From Podaxis mareebaensis (Eukaryota; Basidiomycota; Agaricomycetes; Agaricales; Agaricaceae), in assembly GCA_018524725.1 (NCBI GenBank), contig JAEUWP010000542.1:1-64000 (forward strand): a stretch of DNA of 64,000 nt, written 5' to 3'. Made by a program: the position numbers and the translations under genes. This document shows, piece after piece, positions 11,097 to 22,758 of this stretch; position 1 is the first letter of the stretch; the number at the start of each line of letters is the position of its first letter. The notes under the pieces were generated by a model. That model made no database searches. It was given only the letters and a program-made list of their open reading frames with translations, and had not been told where the DNA came from.

Positions 11097-12942
11097 TTAG
11101 GATCCACTGACGTACTCTTTGAGCAACTTGATTTCATCTGCAGAAAAACTAATAGGAGAGCCACGTATGGCGGTCCTGAAGGCTTGCGGGGTGAGCGGAA
11201 GAGATGTCTCTTGCCATTTGTCGCGCTTGCGAGCAATTCGCTTCATTGTTAGTTCCGGTGGAGGAATATTGCGCAGAGCTTCAGTAATTTCATCCGCCGT
11301 GGGCCGTTCACGGGGAGAGAGACTCCAACAACATTGCATGACCTCCCATATTCCGTCTGACAATTCTAGAGCGTCCAAATTTGTAGATGGTCTGGTTGGT
11401 GTAATTCCCTCGATGATTTTGTATATCACGGTTGCTGGACGAGGAAATTCATGGAAGGGAACCTGGCCTGTCAGAACCTGTCAGGTATTGTCAGGCAATA
11501 GTTGAAAAAAATATCGGAGGTGGGCAAATGATACCTCGTACATCACGGACGCTAATGAGTAAACGTCGCTTGAAAATGTCGGCTTTGGATCATTTCCGTC
11601 GTCTTGCGCGTCCATGAGTTCTGGAGCCTCCCATCGTACCGTACCACCTAACCGAGTCAACGTCTCCAGTGATGTCCACCGCAATATCTCTGCGTCCACC
11701 ACAGAGGATAAGCCAAAATCGGCGAGACACGCCGAGCCAATTGAGGATATCAAAATGTTGGCCTATCCCACGACACGACGTTAAACAAACGACGTGGTAT
11801 GTAGAACTACACACACTGATTTGAGGTCTCCGTGCACGATTTTCTGCTCGTGGAGATGACTTAGTCCCGCGAGGATCTCATAAACCTATTTTGGATGAAG
11901 CACCGCACTTCAGAGGAACATTCGTACTGGAGGATGGACTCACCAGAGGGAAGTGAGGCACTTGTGGGTGTGCTTTCAAGTAGTCGGATATATTACCATT
12001 CTCCATCCACGGCGAAACTAAACAAACGCGATCATAGCGGTCTCCCAAATGGTAAATTCCATAGAACGGCAGGAGGTTGGGATGTGTGAGCTGATTCCAT
12101 ATAATTGCTTCTTTCCCAAAACTCTGCCCTCGCCGTTAGCTTGGGATTCTGATAATGTAATAACCTCAGACAGACCTTGGTGAAGTGCTCAATCTTATCT
12201 CTCTGATCCAATCTAGCGACCTTGAGGGACACAGGATGGTCCCCGAAATACCCTTTCCATATTTCTCCGAAGCGTCCTGATGCAACAGGTTGGTCCTCTC
12301 GGCAGCGAATTCCTTCAAGGACCAAGCATTGGGGATAGGCACCAGAAGCTGCGCACAAGCGCACTACGGCATACAATGTTGGGCACTTCAGATTCTCTGG
12401 GGTATCCTCATCATCCAATACCTGTTCATTCGAAGGCAAGTCAGATGATATTAGGAGCAAATGTCCTTTCCTACCTTCTGCATAACATCAATGGCCATCC
12501 GGGCGTTCTCCCCCCTTGAATTGAGAAAGGCCTTATATGCCAACTTGCTTCTCAGTATTGCTGCCACAAGTTGATATACTTCGCTATTCGTGATCGCTGC
12601 AGTAGCAGAGACCTGCCGAGGGACCGAAGAAGCTTGAGGAGGCACGCGGGCCTAGGGGGAGAAAGGGTGGAACCCTTGGTTAGAGATCTACCAAATTCAG
12701 GATTCTGGTGAAAAGGACCAGACAGGATAATGTTTTCCTGCAGGATGGTAGTTTGACATGCGCTCAATAAGGCGGCGCCTCCACTCCAGGGATATCGATA
12801 GGTTAGCAGGCTGATAAAGACGATGAGAAGTAATCTGAGAACTTTTATTTCCTCCGTCCCTGTCTGGGTGAGTAGGATTTAATCAATAATTTATTGAGCA
12901 AATGGAGCCCACTCTCACCGCCTTGGCAGGCGAATTCATCAT
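11097..12942 (-). CDS. Protein kinase, TKL-like (434 aa, seven exons)
   Basis: The spliced minus-strand model is 12942-12919, 12651-12475, 12421-12176, 12123-11944, 11885-11817, 11762-11535 and 11477-11097. It totals 435 codons including stop with consistent phase. Kinase landmarks appear in order: glycine loop ASGRFGEIWKG (first Gly replaced by Ala), VSLKVARL with the ATP-binding Lys, alpha-C region GKEAIIWNQLTHPNLLPFYG, catalytic loop HGDLKS, ADFG, WEAPE, SDVYSLASVMYE and PRERPTADEI. HGDLKS and the overall pattern fit the tyrosine-kinase-like kinases expanded in mushrooms. Five introns are 51-58 bp; the first is 267 bp, so exon 1 is the least certain part. The role is likely Ser/Thr signalling; the target is unknown. 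Confidence 0.87.
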
Positions 12943-13680
12943 CGTAGCAAACGCAGCGATGGAGTCTCGACCGGCACTATGGTCAAGGGAAAGAATGTGA
13001 GAGAAGTGCAAGTTCTCAAGTTCAAACTTACATTAGGACAATATGTAACCATAGGTGTCGGAGGAAAGCCACAAATTATGGCTTTGTATTGCGACGGACA
13101 AAGCTGGAGATTACAGCTGTGCAGACTCTTTCCCAGCGGCCCGGACGTTCTTATGTCATCGGACGTTGACCCGAAGTTCTAGCGAAACTTCGCCAACCGC
13201 TAACGCGTCCGGATGCAGACTCCTTCCCTTGTCAGCCTTGGGGCCATTTAGCTTCCTTGTAGACAACTGGCACTGCAATGTCGCCATCACAATGTACAGA
13301 CACCATCGATGTCATTCCTTTAGCTGAGTGACGCCCGAAATGATAACTGAAGCTCGAGCAATGGAATAACTCCTTCAAGCCACCACCCCATGCATTTACA
13401 TGTATACACAACGAGCCCAGGACTGCCCCGATGCAACGTGCCTCAAAGATTCGCGCACCCGCAGGAAGGTCAAGGACTACGAAAGTCATGCAGTCAGATG
13501 CCAGCAAGTTCGCGCCTTGTTACATTTAACCATTTCCATACAAGGGCGTGTTGTCCTGATGAATGTTAGACTCTGGTGACTGGGATAAACCAGTTGACCA
13601 TATTTATTGAGTTTATTTTCTCCATTTTCAAATATACTTCTCATTCTTACATGTACGCATCCACTCGAAAAGTCAACCAA
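12943..13680. other. Intergenic, nothing recognised
   Basis: This lies between the start of the kinase gene and the 3' side of the DUF6533 gene. Short open frames occur, but none has a domain or a convincing exon chain. The 3' exon of the DUF6533 gene could extend into it. Confidence 0.4.
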
Positions 13681-15396
13681 CTATAGCCCTTCAAACCTTC
13701 CTCCATACACTTTATTCAACGATATCGTTGTAGATAACTCAGTCTGACCTCGAGTTGAGGAAGTATGGAACTGTGAAATCCAAGCCATATTTATCTGAAA
13801 TAGAAAAACAAGGAGGGGTGCATATCTACAATGATGTGTCCCGAGGCGAAGGTGCTGAAGATGTCCATGTAATGTATGAGCCCTTTTGGTACATCTGGCG
13901 TATGTGTAGCACCATCCGAGTCGCCAGAACAGCTCGAACGACACGGGTCAAGCTGGAGATCACCGAATATCAGCATACCAACCAATAAGCGGCAAAATAA
14001 TCTAAACTGACGGTGCCACTATGAGAGCGTTGTCTGGCTGTATGAATAGCGACTTGAGCATCGTAGAATATGTATCTGCTGCGACGGTGTCACTTACAGA
14101 TTTAATGGACAGAAAGAGTGCTCCAGCAGACCAAACTTAGTAGCGGAGCGCTGTCAGAATCTCGGCATGGGACCGTGAAAGATAAGGGACATACAAACAG
14201 CAAAAACGTAATACTGCAAGCCTATAACGAGAGTCAGAACATCCTTGAGGTTGAGAAGCACCGATGCCGACCTTCACGATACACTCGTTTGATAACGGAG
14301 CCTCGAAGGAAGTAAGTCTGCGACCTGACTTACAGAACACCCACAAGTTAGGAAACGGAACCTGAGCGATGATTACGGCAGTCGGGGCACTTACAGAGCC
14401 GCATTGCTGGTATCAGTGTGAGGGTAAACATTGCTAGTCTTGGTTATCATCCGTCAAGTAGCAACGAAGGCACGTTCGCTTACTTAGATCGTATATCAAG
14501 CTAACTACCAAGTCGATGTATACATTTGACTTTGCCTGGATAAAGGCGCAGCCCGGCAATGGTGAATCGGCGACTGTAGGAATTGTCAAGGCCAGGCACA
14601 TCAAACGGAAGATGTAAGTATATCTCACACTTTCCCTCCAACGTTCTCTTCTCGCCGAAGTAGAGAAAGTACGTTCCTGTCCCCATGAACGTAGCCAATG
14701 TTGCAGCAATCAATTTTTTGTTGTTATTCCACATAAGCCAGAATCGAAGGCAGAGGATTGCTGGACAACATGATTGCTTGAGAACTGCTCAACTGTTATT
14801 ATTGAGGACGACGTACCTTCAGAAATATGCACTCCGATGATCATCAAAGCTAGAGTGTGTTAAAACATACGAAGAGAACACGAGAATTCGGGGACTCACC
14901 AACCAGCGCCTCCACCAAAACTCTACAGTTCGCTTCCGATCCACGCCAGCCAAAATTCCCTGACACTGAACAACGTCTCGAGTGAGTTACGGATTCGCAC
15001 AAGGTCACACTAGCACACACCGAATTCTTGCAGGATGATTCCGGGTATCACCAAATATCGATTTACAAGGAACGCCACTTTGACTACGGACCACTTTGAA
15101 AACCAGACTAGGCTGATTTCCTCATTAAATGTGAGGAAGTAATCATACACCTGCAATGCTCGTTGTGAGGGAAGTAGGGTCGCGGGCACCGATTCACTGA
15201 CATATATTGCCACTACAGAAGCTGCGATAATGAATAGGTCAAATATTGGACTCGCGCACAATCGCTGAGGCCTTACCATCCACACTCTGGGATATCAGTC
15301 ATAGGATCAGATCGAGTCTTTGAAGGATTACAAGCGACTTGCCTTGGAATCTTGAAGCACTTGGAGCCCTTTGATGGCCTGTCCGAGTGCGTCCAT
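13681..15396 (-). CDS. DUF6533-type seven-helix membrane protein (copy 1)
   Basis: The probable start is ATG at 15396 (MDALGQAIKGLQVLQ), followed by an intron that may use a GC donor (AAG|GCAAGT). The next exon carries the DUF6533 signature VYDYFLTFNEEISLVW, then WSVVKVAFLVNRYLVIPGI. Hydrophobic segments follow in pieces near 14730-14690, 14350-14140 and 13985-13790. The gene is cut by many small introns, which I could not all place; the 3' end is approximate. DUF6533 proteins are fungal multi-pass membrane proteins of unknown function, sometimes compared with receptors. A second member is at about 36.4-37.9 kb. Confidence 0.65.
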
Positions 15397-16403
15397 TCTG
15401 GAGTCAGCTTTCGGGGGTTGTAACAGGGGCTAGGACTTCAGCGAGGGTCCCTAGAAATAGGATGTTATATATGCCTCCGAACTATAATTAGATACATTCT
15501 TGCATCACCCAATAAGAACTTAATTAGGGCGCTGTATAACATCTAAGGTTCCCTCTGGGACAACTATCTTTCCATCAGGACTCTGATATATAACAGTGCA
15601 TAACCACAGCGATACAGGCCATCACTGCAAAGTGAATACGCAGTATAAGCTGGGAAAATCCCTCCTTGGAACCTAGCTCTGGGGCAACTACACTTTAACG
15701 GCCGGGGGACAGAGGGCTCCGAGAACATGGGTCTAATCCACAGCCATGCGCATGGGAGCGCCAAGTACTGTTTATACCTGCGAGCTTGGTCGAAGTCTTG
15801 GCGGGCGTATGATACAATAATATGCCTTTGCTCTCATCGAGGGGCGCCGAGATCCTGAGATCAATCACTTGATGATATCAACATCTTACCCCAAACGCTG
15901 TCTAATGGAGACTAGATTTCTCATATATGTGAGTGAACATCAGCAGATTGTGCGTGATTAAACCGCCTTGTGATGGAGGCGGTATGCAATGCTGTCCCGA
16001 TAACAGCAGGGTCCACTACTGGGCGTTTAGCACCTGCGAGCGCCTTAAAGCATAATAAAACCTTATCATTCAAGGTGGCTATTCTATCTAAAGGAACTCG
16101 CTATTAAGCCCGAGCCTAGGGATGAGGGCTGGAAGTATATGGAAACAAACCTAACACGCGGTGACCCGTTCGAGGTAAATTGACCGTTGTAGTGTAATTG
16201 ACAGATGAGGGGCGTCAAACCAGGTGGGGTAAATGAACGAACATCAGCCTTCTTGGCCACAGAAATTATGATTGCTGTTTTAAGCCTCGAAAACTTCCAC
16301 CCAGTCAATGGTCTTTGCTCGATAGGCAAAATTGCTACCACGGTCGTAGTAACAAGGAATAGACACCGCCCAGGAACGCTCACATAGACATGGGTATCCT
16401 TGA
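15397..16403. other. Intergenic, nothing recognised
   Basis: Short frames only. There is no domain, repeat or RNA gene that I can support. It lies between the 5' end of the DUF6533 gene and the MITE-like element. Confidence 0.4.
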
Positions 16404-17223
16404 TACAGTCGCCTCTGCCTTATTCCATACCCCTTCGTGACATGGCTGGGTTATGGGTTTTGACAGAGTATGGGTTATGAGAATACGTGAAAATATGTTG
16501 CGAAAATAAAATAAATTTTGAATAATTACACTTGAAATAACCATAAAGGCTAAGTATCCTACGTGGCATATCGTGGCGAATCTAAGTTAGGTAGTAGCTT
16601 TACGTCCGTTTCACTCAGCTCCATGAACTAGTGGTAATGCCTGAATACATACGCTTTCGCTTTTTCCCAACTGCCCTTGGGAGATCACCTGCTGCCTCCC
16701 TCAGCCGTTTCACCACCGCACTTTGTGCTTCGTCAAGCTGTACATTGGGTTGTTCCTTCAGCAGGGTGATGATGTGGGTTTCGTCAATGAGATTGGCTTC
16801 ATTATCAAGCCAATGCTCTTCTGCTCCAGAGATCTACTTTCCCTGTTTCAACTGGGTCTAGAGCAGGGTTTTTCGTGATTGGATTTGGCGTTCAAGAGCA
16901 TGTAAGCCCATTTCCAATGTCTGAATAAGTGAGGAGGGCATAACTGAGGTTCTCAGAAAATTGTTCAGTTGCTATAATACGACCGTTCACCACACAAAGA
17001 CAATTGCAACTAAGAATGTTACACTCTTAATGCAGGCAACTGCTATATATGGTCACCGGCGCTATGGGTTTTCGGCTCCAAAAAGCTATGGGTTATGTGA
17101 ATATACGGAGTTATGGGTTATGGGTCGAAAACTCCTGCAAACCATCTTGGTGGAAGGAATTTGCTATGGATTATGACAGAGTATGGGTTACGACAAGTAT
17201 GGGATAAGGCAGAGGCGACTGTA
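16404..17223. mobile_element. MITE-like element with terminal inverted repeats and TA duplication
   Basis: CAGTCGCCTCTGCCTTATTC (from 16406) recurs inverted as GGGATAAGGCAGAGGCGACTG, with the C of the end at 17221. Both ends are flanked by TA (16404-16405 and 17222-17223). An end of this form plus TA duplication suggests a Tc1/mariner-type nonautonomous element of about 816 bp. Its interior has no transposase and repeats the word ATGGGTTATG several times in subterminal positions on both sides. Confidence 0.65.
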
Positions 17224-18401
17224 TGCAAATATGCGCAACAGAAGGACGGGGCCTAAGCCATACCCCGTCGCTTTCCTATTCGACAGCGCCACAGGACCAA
17301 CGCGGGGTGGGATCCATCCTCTGGTATCGACACCGAAAGTTCAAGGCCGTCCCCTGCATCCCCCGAGTAACCCCTCAGAGCATGAGGGCATAAGGACAAC
17401 CGAGTTTCGCGGTTACACAAACGATCCATCTTATGCGTGATCCCAACGATACTCTTCACGTCAAATGGTATCTAGGTCGGCGTGTTGGCCATGAAACGTG
17501 CTCTTATCTACTCGTAACGGCGCTGGGTGGCACCAAATCTAGGGGCGTCCAGTGTATTACTCTGGGTTCAGTCCGTCGTAATACCGTCATACAAGTCATA
17601 CAGATAACTGCGTCATAACCCATGCCTGCCGTAACTCATATTCTGCCATAGCCCTAGCTTTCCCGGGACAGAGTGGGCTTTTTCGTGCTTTAGTCCTCTC
17701 TTCCAACCCATACTCGGCCATACCCCATAGGTCGAACATGGGACAAAGTGCTATGAGTTGTGATAGGGTCGACTGTAATCCATTTCGGATCCTGGTGGCT
17801 TAAAGTCAGTTTGACATCGCCCAGTGAGTGATACCCAGCTCTCAGGTCCGCTTTTGCTACTTTCAGCAACACTTCCGGTTCCACAACCCTCACCATTAAC
17901 ATAGCGGACGTAGATTGATATACAAATGAAAACGTCACTGAGTGCAACGCGTGAACTCGAGGATGAGCGAAGGACTACCGATCCTAGGAATATTAGACAC
18001 CACGATTATTCCAAGAAATTTCATTGCTAGAAGCGCCGGAGGTACATGCGGTAGCAAGAACCTAAAGTGCGGCACTCTTCCCTTGATTCACCAAAACCAT
18101 TAAATGTTCCGACAGCGTCTTCAAGCGAAGCGTTCTTCCGAGGCGTTCTCACCTAAGATGTATGGGCACGAATTCGTAGAGCCACGTCATAAGGGTCAGA
18201 GAGCCCGCCTGGTAACAGCAAGGTGTCGAGTCGCAAGGGGACACCATACCGGCAAGCAAGCTTCCATCCGGGTGGATCAGTGGATCATCGCAGATACAGG
18301 ATCAACCTGTTGAAGTTGAACAATCCAACTAAGTCAGATAACAATCCAATCAATCGCACTGAGGAACTCACCATGTGTAACGGGTAACATCACTCGACTT
18401 G
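17224..18401. other. Intergenic; second MITE-like end near 17774
   Basis: GGTCGACTGTA at about 17768-17778, read inverted, begins TACAGTCGACC and resembles the end of the neighbouring MITE. The surrounding CATAACCCAT and CCATACTC words also resemble that element's interior, so a related, incomplete copy probably lies here. No matching left end was found. No gene is recognised up to the UPF3 stop. Confidence 0.4.
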
Positions 18402-20059
18402 TCAGCCAACTCTTGGTGGTCCGCCTCTTCCTCTCCCTCTTCCACGCCTACCACCGCGACCGCCACCGTTGGTATGAGGTGGAGGCCCTCCGCCATCGAC
18501 TTGAGCCGTAACAGGGACCGCAAGCACGCTTGCACCATTTGCGTCGGGCCCAGCGCTAGTCGCAGCACTCGCAGTGCCGTTTGCGACTGCATCCTTACGA
18601 TGACGCGGCCTCCTAGGTGACGTGGGTGGGGCAGGTTTCTCTTGAGCGATGTTCTCTTGAGGTGTCGCCGGAGTGGCAGAGGCAGAAGGAGTGGTTGTTG
18701 CGGATTCTTTGCCTTTGTCTCGTCGCTTCCGTTCACCTGTGACGACACCACTCAATGCAGCTTCGAAGTGCCTTGATCCCAGCCCAAGGACTGGTCTACC
18801 GCGTTTCGCAGGAGCGGCCGAAGAAGCGGGAGTAGGAGCAGTAGTGTCTTGGGCCGGGGGAGGAGCTGGTACCGTGGCATCAGGGACACGGTTGGCAGAT
18901 GGCTGTGGGGCGTCTTTTGGTGCTAAAGCTGGAGCCGCGTTCGCTTCCTTGGCAGCTTTTGCAGCGTGTTTGGCGCTACGACTTGGACGAGAGGGTGGAG
19001 GTTGGGGTTTGCTGGGTTGGGGCACAACCGCATTAGCATTCTGAGCCGATCCGCCGCTAGTACTGGGTTTCGCCTGGATCTGGATCTGCTTGGGAGGGGC
19101 GGGTGGTGCAGCAGCTTTCTTGCCCTTCTTTCCGGCCGTGGGAGGAGCCGCTTTCCTCTTCTCTTCTTTCCTGAGGGCGCCAGATGTAGAGGCGCTCATC
19201 AACTCCTTGTAGTGAGCATGATTCCGTATGATGGCTTCTTTATCCTTCTGTGCCTGTTTCTCAGCCTTGAGGGCTTCGAGGAGAGGTGTCGTCTTAGGTG
19301 GGGAAGCGGGCCGCGTAGACGCAACTGTGAATGGTCGGTCAAGATGGTCACTCATTTTAAGGGCGACGGTGTATTGAAACGCACTGAGAGCTTCGATCGA
19401 AACGGTTTCTGCGCTCGAGGCTGCATTCAATGATTCAATGAATGAAATGTAATCCTCATCTGTGCTGACGATTCAGGACAGTCCCACGTTAAATAGACGT
19501 GCACCAAACCTTTCTCGATTGTTGCATGGCGAGAATCAGGTTTCTTCTTCTCTCCCGGGATTTTCTGATAGGGAGCATACTCTACAATGGCATACGATTC
19601 GTTCCCTGGACCAATAAATGAAAATATGTGCGCATACATCCACTATGACTCGTACCTGCTTTGTCCACAAATTTGTGGCCATCATATTCACGACCGAAGA
19701 TCAATAGCTGTTCCAGATTCTTGAAAGCGATGTATGCGCGCGATGGTATATTCTCCTTGTTTACTCTGCACGAGTCAACCGCTTGTCTTCTGTGATACAG
19801 GGTATAGATCATACCGTTTCTTCGGCTTTCCAGGGAAGTACGCCTTCCAGGTAACAGTTTCATCAGTGACCCAGTTTGACACACTCTGCCAGAATATATC
19901 CTCAGGCAAGTTGGGTGGTAGTCTGCGGACGACAATCTTGAGGCGTTCACCTGGCAGCTGCACCTTTTCCTTGCGTTCCCGGTCTTTGTCCTTGTCCTTG
20001 GATTTCTTCGACTTTGATTTGGCGGGTGCTGCTGGGTTTGTGGGAGTGTGCGTGGACAT
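18402..20059 (-). CDS. upf3: Nonsense-mediated decay factor UPF3 (502 aa)
   Basis: Four exons, 20059-19815, 19765-19656, 19605-19510 and 19459-18402, splice in phase to 503 codons including stop. Residues 35-180 form the Smg4/UPF3 RNA-recognition-like domain: LKIVVRRLPPNLPEDIFW, WKAYFPGKPKKR, NIPSRAYIAFKN, VEYAPYQKIP, then TIEKDEDYISFIESL. The N-terminus is Lys/Asp-rich (KSKSKKSKDKDKDRERK). The long C-terminal half is low complexity, rich in Ala, Pro and Lys, and ends in an RGG-like Gly/Arg tail. UPF3 links exon-junction or terminating ribosome complexes to UPF2/UPF1 in mRNA surveillance. The intron positions and domain order leave little doubt. Confidence 0.92.
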
Positions 20060-20832
20060 AACACTCTAGGTCCACGGTGACGGCGAGTCGTGGTATCTGT
20101 CCAACGTAGAACGATGTAGAACAGCGCGCTCTTGATCACAGTTGATGCCGTCACTATGCAGGAGCTGCCGAGCCGCCGGCGGATAGATTTTGAGCGGAGA
20201 TTCAACTCTCGTGAAGGGCGAACAAATCTGAAAAATCTTTCTTCTTCGAGCTTCAAACCATCTTGTCTTCTGTGCCTAATTGTTGTCTGCCCACCCAGCG
20301 TCCGCGTATTGGTGAGATTGGTGAGTATCTCATTCCCCCATTTTGACTTGTTTTATCTCTATCGCTTCTTCGCGTGATGAACAAAAATTCACATTATCAA
20401 GCTCAACAGTCTTAGGGAGCGATCCCTTTGCTGACCCAACTTCTGCAATACTGACTCTTCCATTTCGCTCCCGCTTCTGTGACTGGACTCGAATCTAACT
20501 CTCTCTTTACAGGATATTCCCAATACTTAGCAAAGTCAAGTTTTGTTCTCCTAAACCTGGGCTTTTCGATCTGTACATAGAACGCAATGTACAAAAATAT
20601 TCTAATTGCACATGGGATTCTAGCTTTGATGTATATTGAACGTTCTGAATGTTGGACTGAGCCCTCTGTACTGGTCAAAGGTCGAGTTATTCGGTATGTG
20701 TAAAATCCCGGATAGCCATTCCATTCCTAAAGAAATCGTGGGAAATCCCTCACCGCATTCATCAACCATTGTGACTTTGAAATCTATCCACATCTTCACC
20801 CTTCCCAGTCTCTCATTCTTCTTGCCTTCATC
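20060..20832. promoter_or_regulatory. Shared upstream region of UPF3 and SYF2
   Basis: UPF3 (minus) and SYF2 (plus) diverge from this 773-bp interval, so it must hold both promoters. No TATA box or named operator stands out. Pyrimidine-rich stretches precede both ATGs, as is common for housekeeping genes in fungi. Confidence 0.5.
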
Positions 20833-22118
20833 ATGTCGTCAAATCAAGAATCAACGACAGAACAGATAGTCGACACCATAGAACGCGCAGTTGAAGGCGC
20901 CGAGCACGCAGTAGCGCAGGCAACAGGGAAGACAATTGAAGCTGCGAAGGATGTAGCCCATGCTGCAGGGGATTTTGTCGAACAAATGGCCGGAGTTGAA
21001 GAAGCTGCCGTAGATGGTTCTGAAGGAACACCCGAATCAGACGAAAAGAATCCAGAAAGCAGGGAAGGAAGCGAGGGCAAGAAGTTAACTTTGCAGGAAC
21101 GTGAGGCCAAGCTGGCGCAGCTACGAAAGAAATTTGTATGTTTTCAGTCTATTTCTCCGCAACAAGGCGACCCAGACGAAACCTGCTCATCAAAAGTCGT
21201 TTGTTTTCTTTGATACAGGCTGCTTCAGCAAAAGCCAACCGTGAATCCCTAATAGAGGAAAGTGCAAAGGCCAAGTTGAATGCGAGGGAGATTGCAAGGC
21301 TAGAACGGCAACGAAAGCTTGCAGAGACATTGCGGTTTAAGGCTGATGCGGAGGAGCGTGGAGAGGATGTTGAGCGCAAGAAGAACTGGGAGTGGACCAT
21401 CGAGGATAACGACAACTGGGAGAAGAAGTTGGCACGGAAACGGCGGAGAGCAGATTTCGAGTTCCATGGTGAGTGCCCATTGTTTCACTTCATGTGCTTT
21501 GGGATATTGAGCGTATTCCTAGATGATGCTCATGCCGCACGCCGGAAATACAAGAAGGATTTGGACCTCCTTCAACCCGACCTCGAGGCCTACAACCGGC
21601 AGAAAGCCCTAGCCACAGGCGGAGCTTTGACAGCCTTCGACGCCTCTAGTAGTTCTTCTGCGGTACAGGTACGATGACCGGCCAGCTGCGACACTTTCAA
21701 TAATCTGACCAATGTTCCTAGGCAATGGGCTCGGTTGAGCAACGGCTCGCGCATGACAACCTGTACAGGGATGCCTCAACACTCATATATGGTGACGACA
21801 AACCAAGCGAGGAGGCCATTGACCGTGTAGTCAGCAAAATCAACAAAGAGTATGTCCCTTTACACCCCCTGTCCTCGTAGTCTAACGGCCTTTCAGTATC
21901 GACAAACGCGGCAAGTTTTCACGGAAGCGCCTCAACGAAGTCGAGGGCGACATCACATATATCAACGAACAGAATCGGGTATTCAACAAAAAGGTGAGTT
22001 TCCACCTGAACACGCACCATCCAACTTATTGACGCATTGCCATCCTCAGATTTCCCGGTACTACGACAAGTACACTGCCGAGATCCGCGCAAGCTTCGAG
22101 CGTGGAACTGCTCTCTAG
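20833..22118 (+). CDS. syf2: Pre-mRNA-splicing factor SYF2 (330 aa)
   Basis: Six exons (20833-21135, 21219-21468, 21523-21668, 21722-21849, 21897-21993, 22050-22118) add up to 331 codons with stop. The SYF2 core is clear: NWEWTIEDNDNWEKKLARK, RRADFEFHDDAHAARRKYKK, DLDLLQPDLEAYNRQK, then FSRKRLNEVEGDITYINEQN and a terminal region with RYYDKYTAEI. The first 100 residues are acidic and Ala-rich and less conserved. SYF2 is a component of the Prp19-associated (NTC) complex of the spliceosome and acts in the nucleus. Introns are 47-83 bp with standard GT..AG ends. Confidence 0.93.
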
Positions 22119-22758
22119 ACTTTTATCGGTATTATTTTGCCTTGAGTGACAAACCCGGTCCGTTGTATATTACGTGTTTGATTATAATGTCGCAATACAC
22201 CTTTCATGATCACTCTCCAGTTTTTCTTAGACTACCTTCATCCTTGGGTGCTTGGTACCACCTCATCACCACTTCCGGCTCCGCCCCGCAAACATAGTGG
22301 CACCTTACTTGGTCCTGTTTATTTCGGAGGCTGATGGCCTCCACTCTTCCTTGAAATGACGTCATTTACTACACTGACCTTGGTTGAAGTGGCCTCATTG
22401 AACGCCGTCAAATTCTGGCCGGGGATATTTTCAAATACAACTCGAGGTGCTTGCAACGCCATGTCATTGGATTCTTGTGGAAACGTAAACTCCTCATCCA
22501 TGACGGCGAGTGAGTTCATAAACGCAAAAATATGTTAATCAGAGCCTTCTCGTGTCTTCTCCACAACCGGAAGCTTATCCACCCATCCCGGCTTCTAATC
22601 CGCGGCACGTTTCTCCACAAGGCCCCAGGATATGCGCCTTTGGTATAAGATAGCCACCTCGGAAAGGGGAGGTAACCTCACAGATCAACTGCTCTCGTCC
22701 CCCTTAATCTCGGTCCTTCACCTCTGTTTACAACACCACCACAATTTCATAACAAACC
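22119..22758. other. Intergenic and promoter of the DUF2156 gene
   Basis: The interval between the SYF2 stop and the next ATG. A TATA-like GGTATAAGATA near 22640 lies about 120 bp upstream of the ATG, and an ACAACACCACCACAATTTC leader precedes it. Nothing else was recognised. Confidence 0.45.

Noticed and set aside
16441..17640. ATGGGTTATGGGTT words as possible telomere-like or interstitial telomeric repeats
   Set aside because: The fungal telomere unit TTAGGG is not present in tandem; the words lie in the subterminal parts of a MITE.
18673..19433. Long plus-strand frames of 123 and 155 codons opposite UPF3
   Set aside because: They are shadows of the GC-rich, low-complexity UPF3 C-terminal exon on the other strand.
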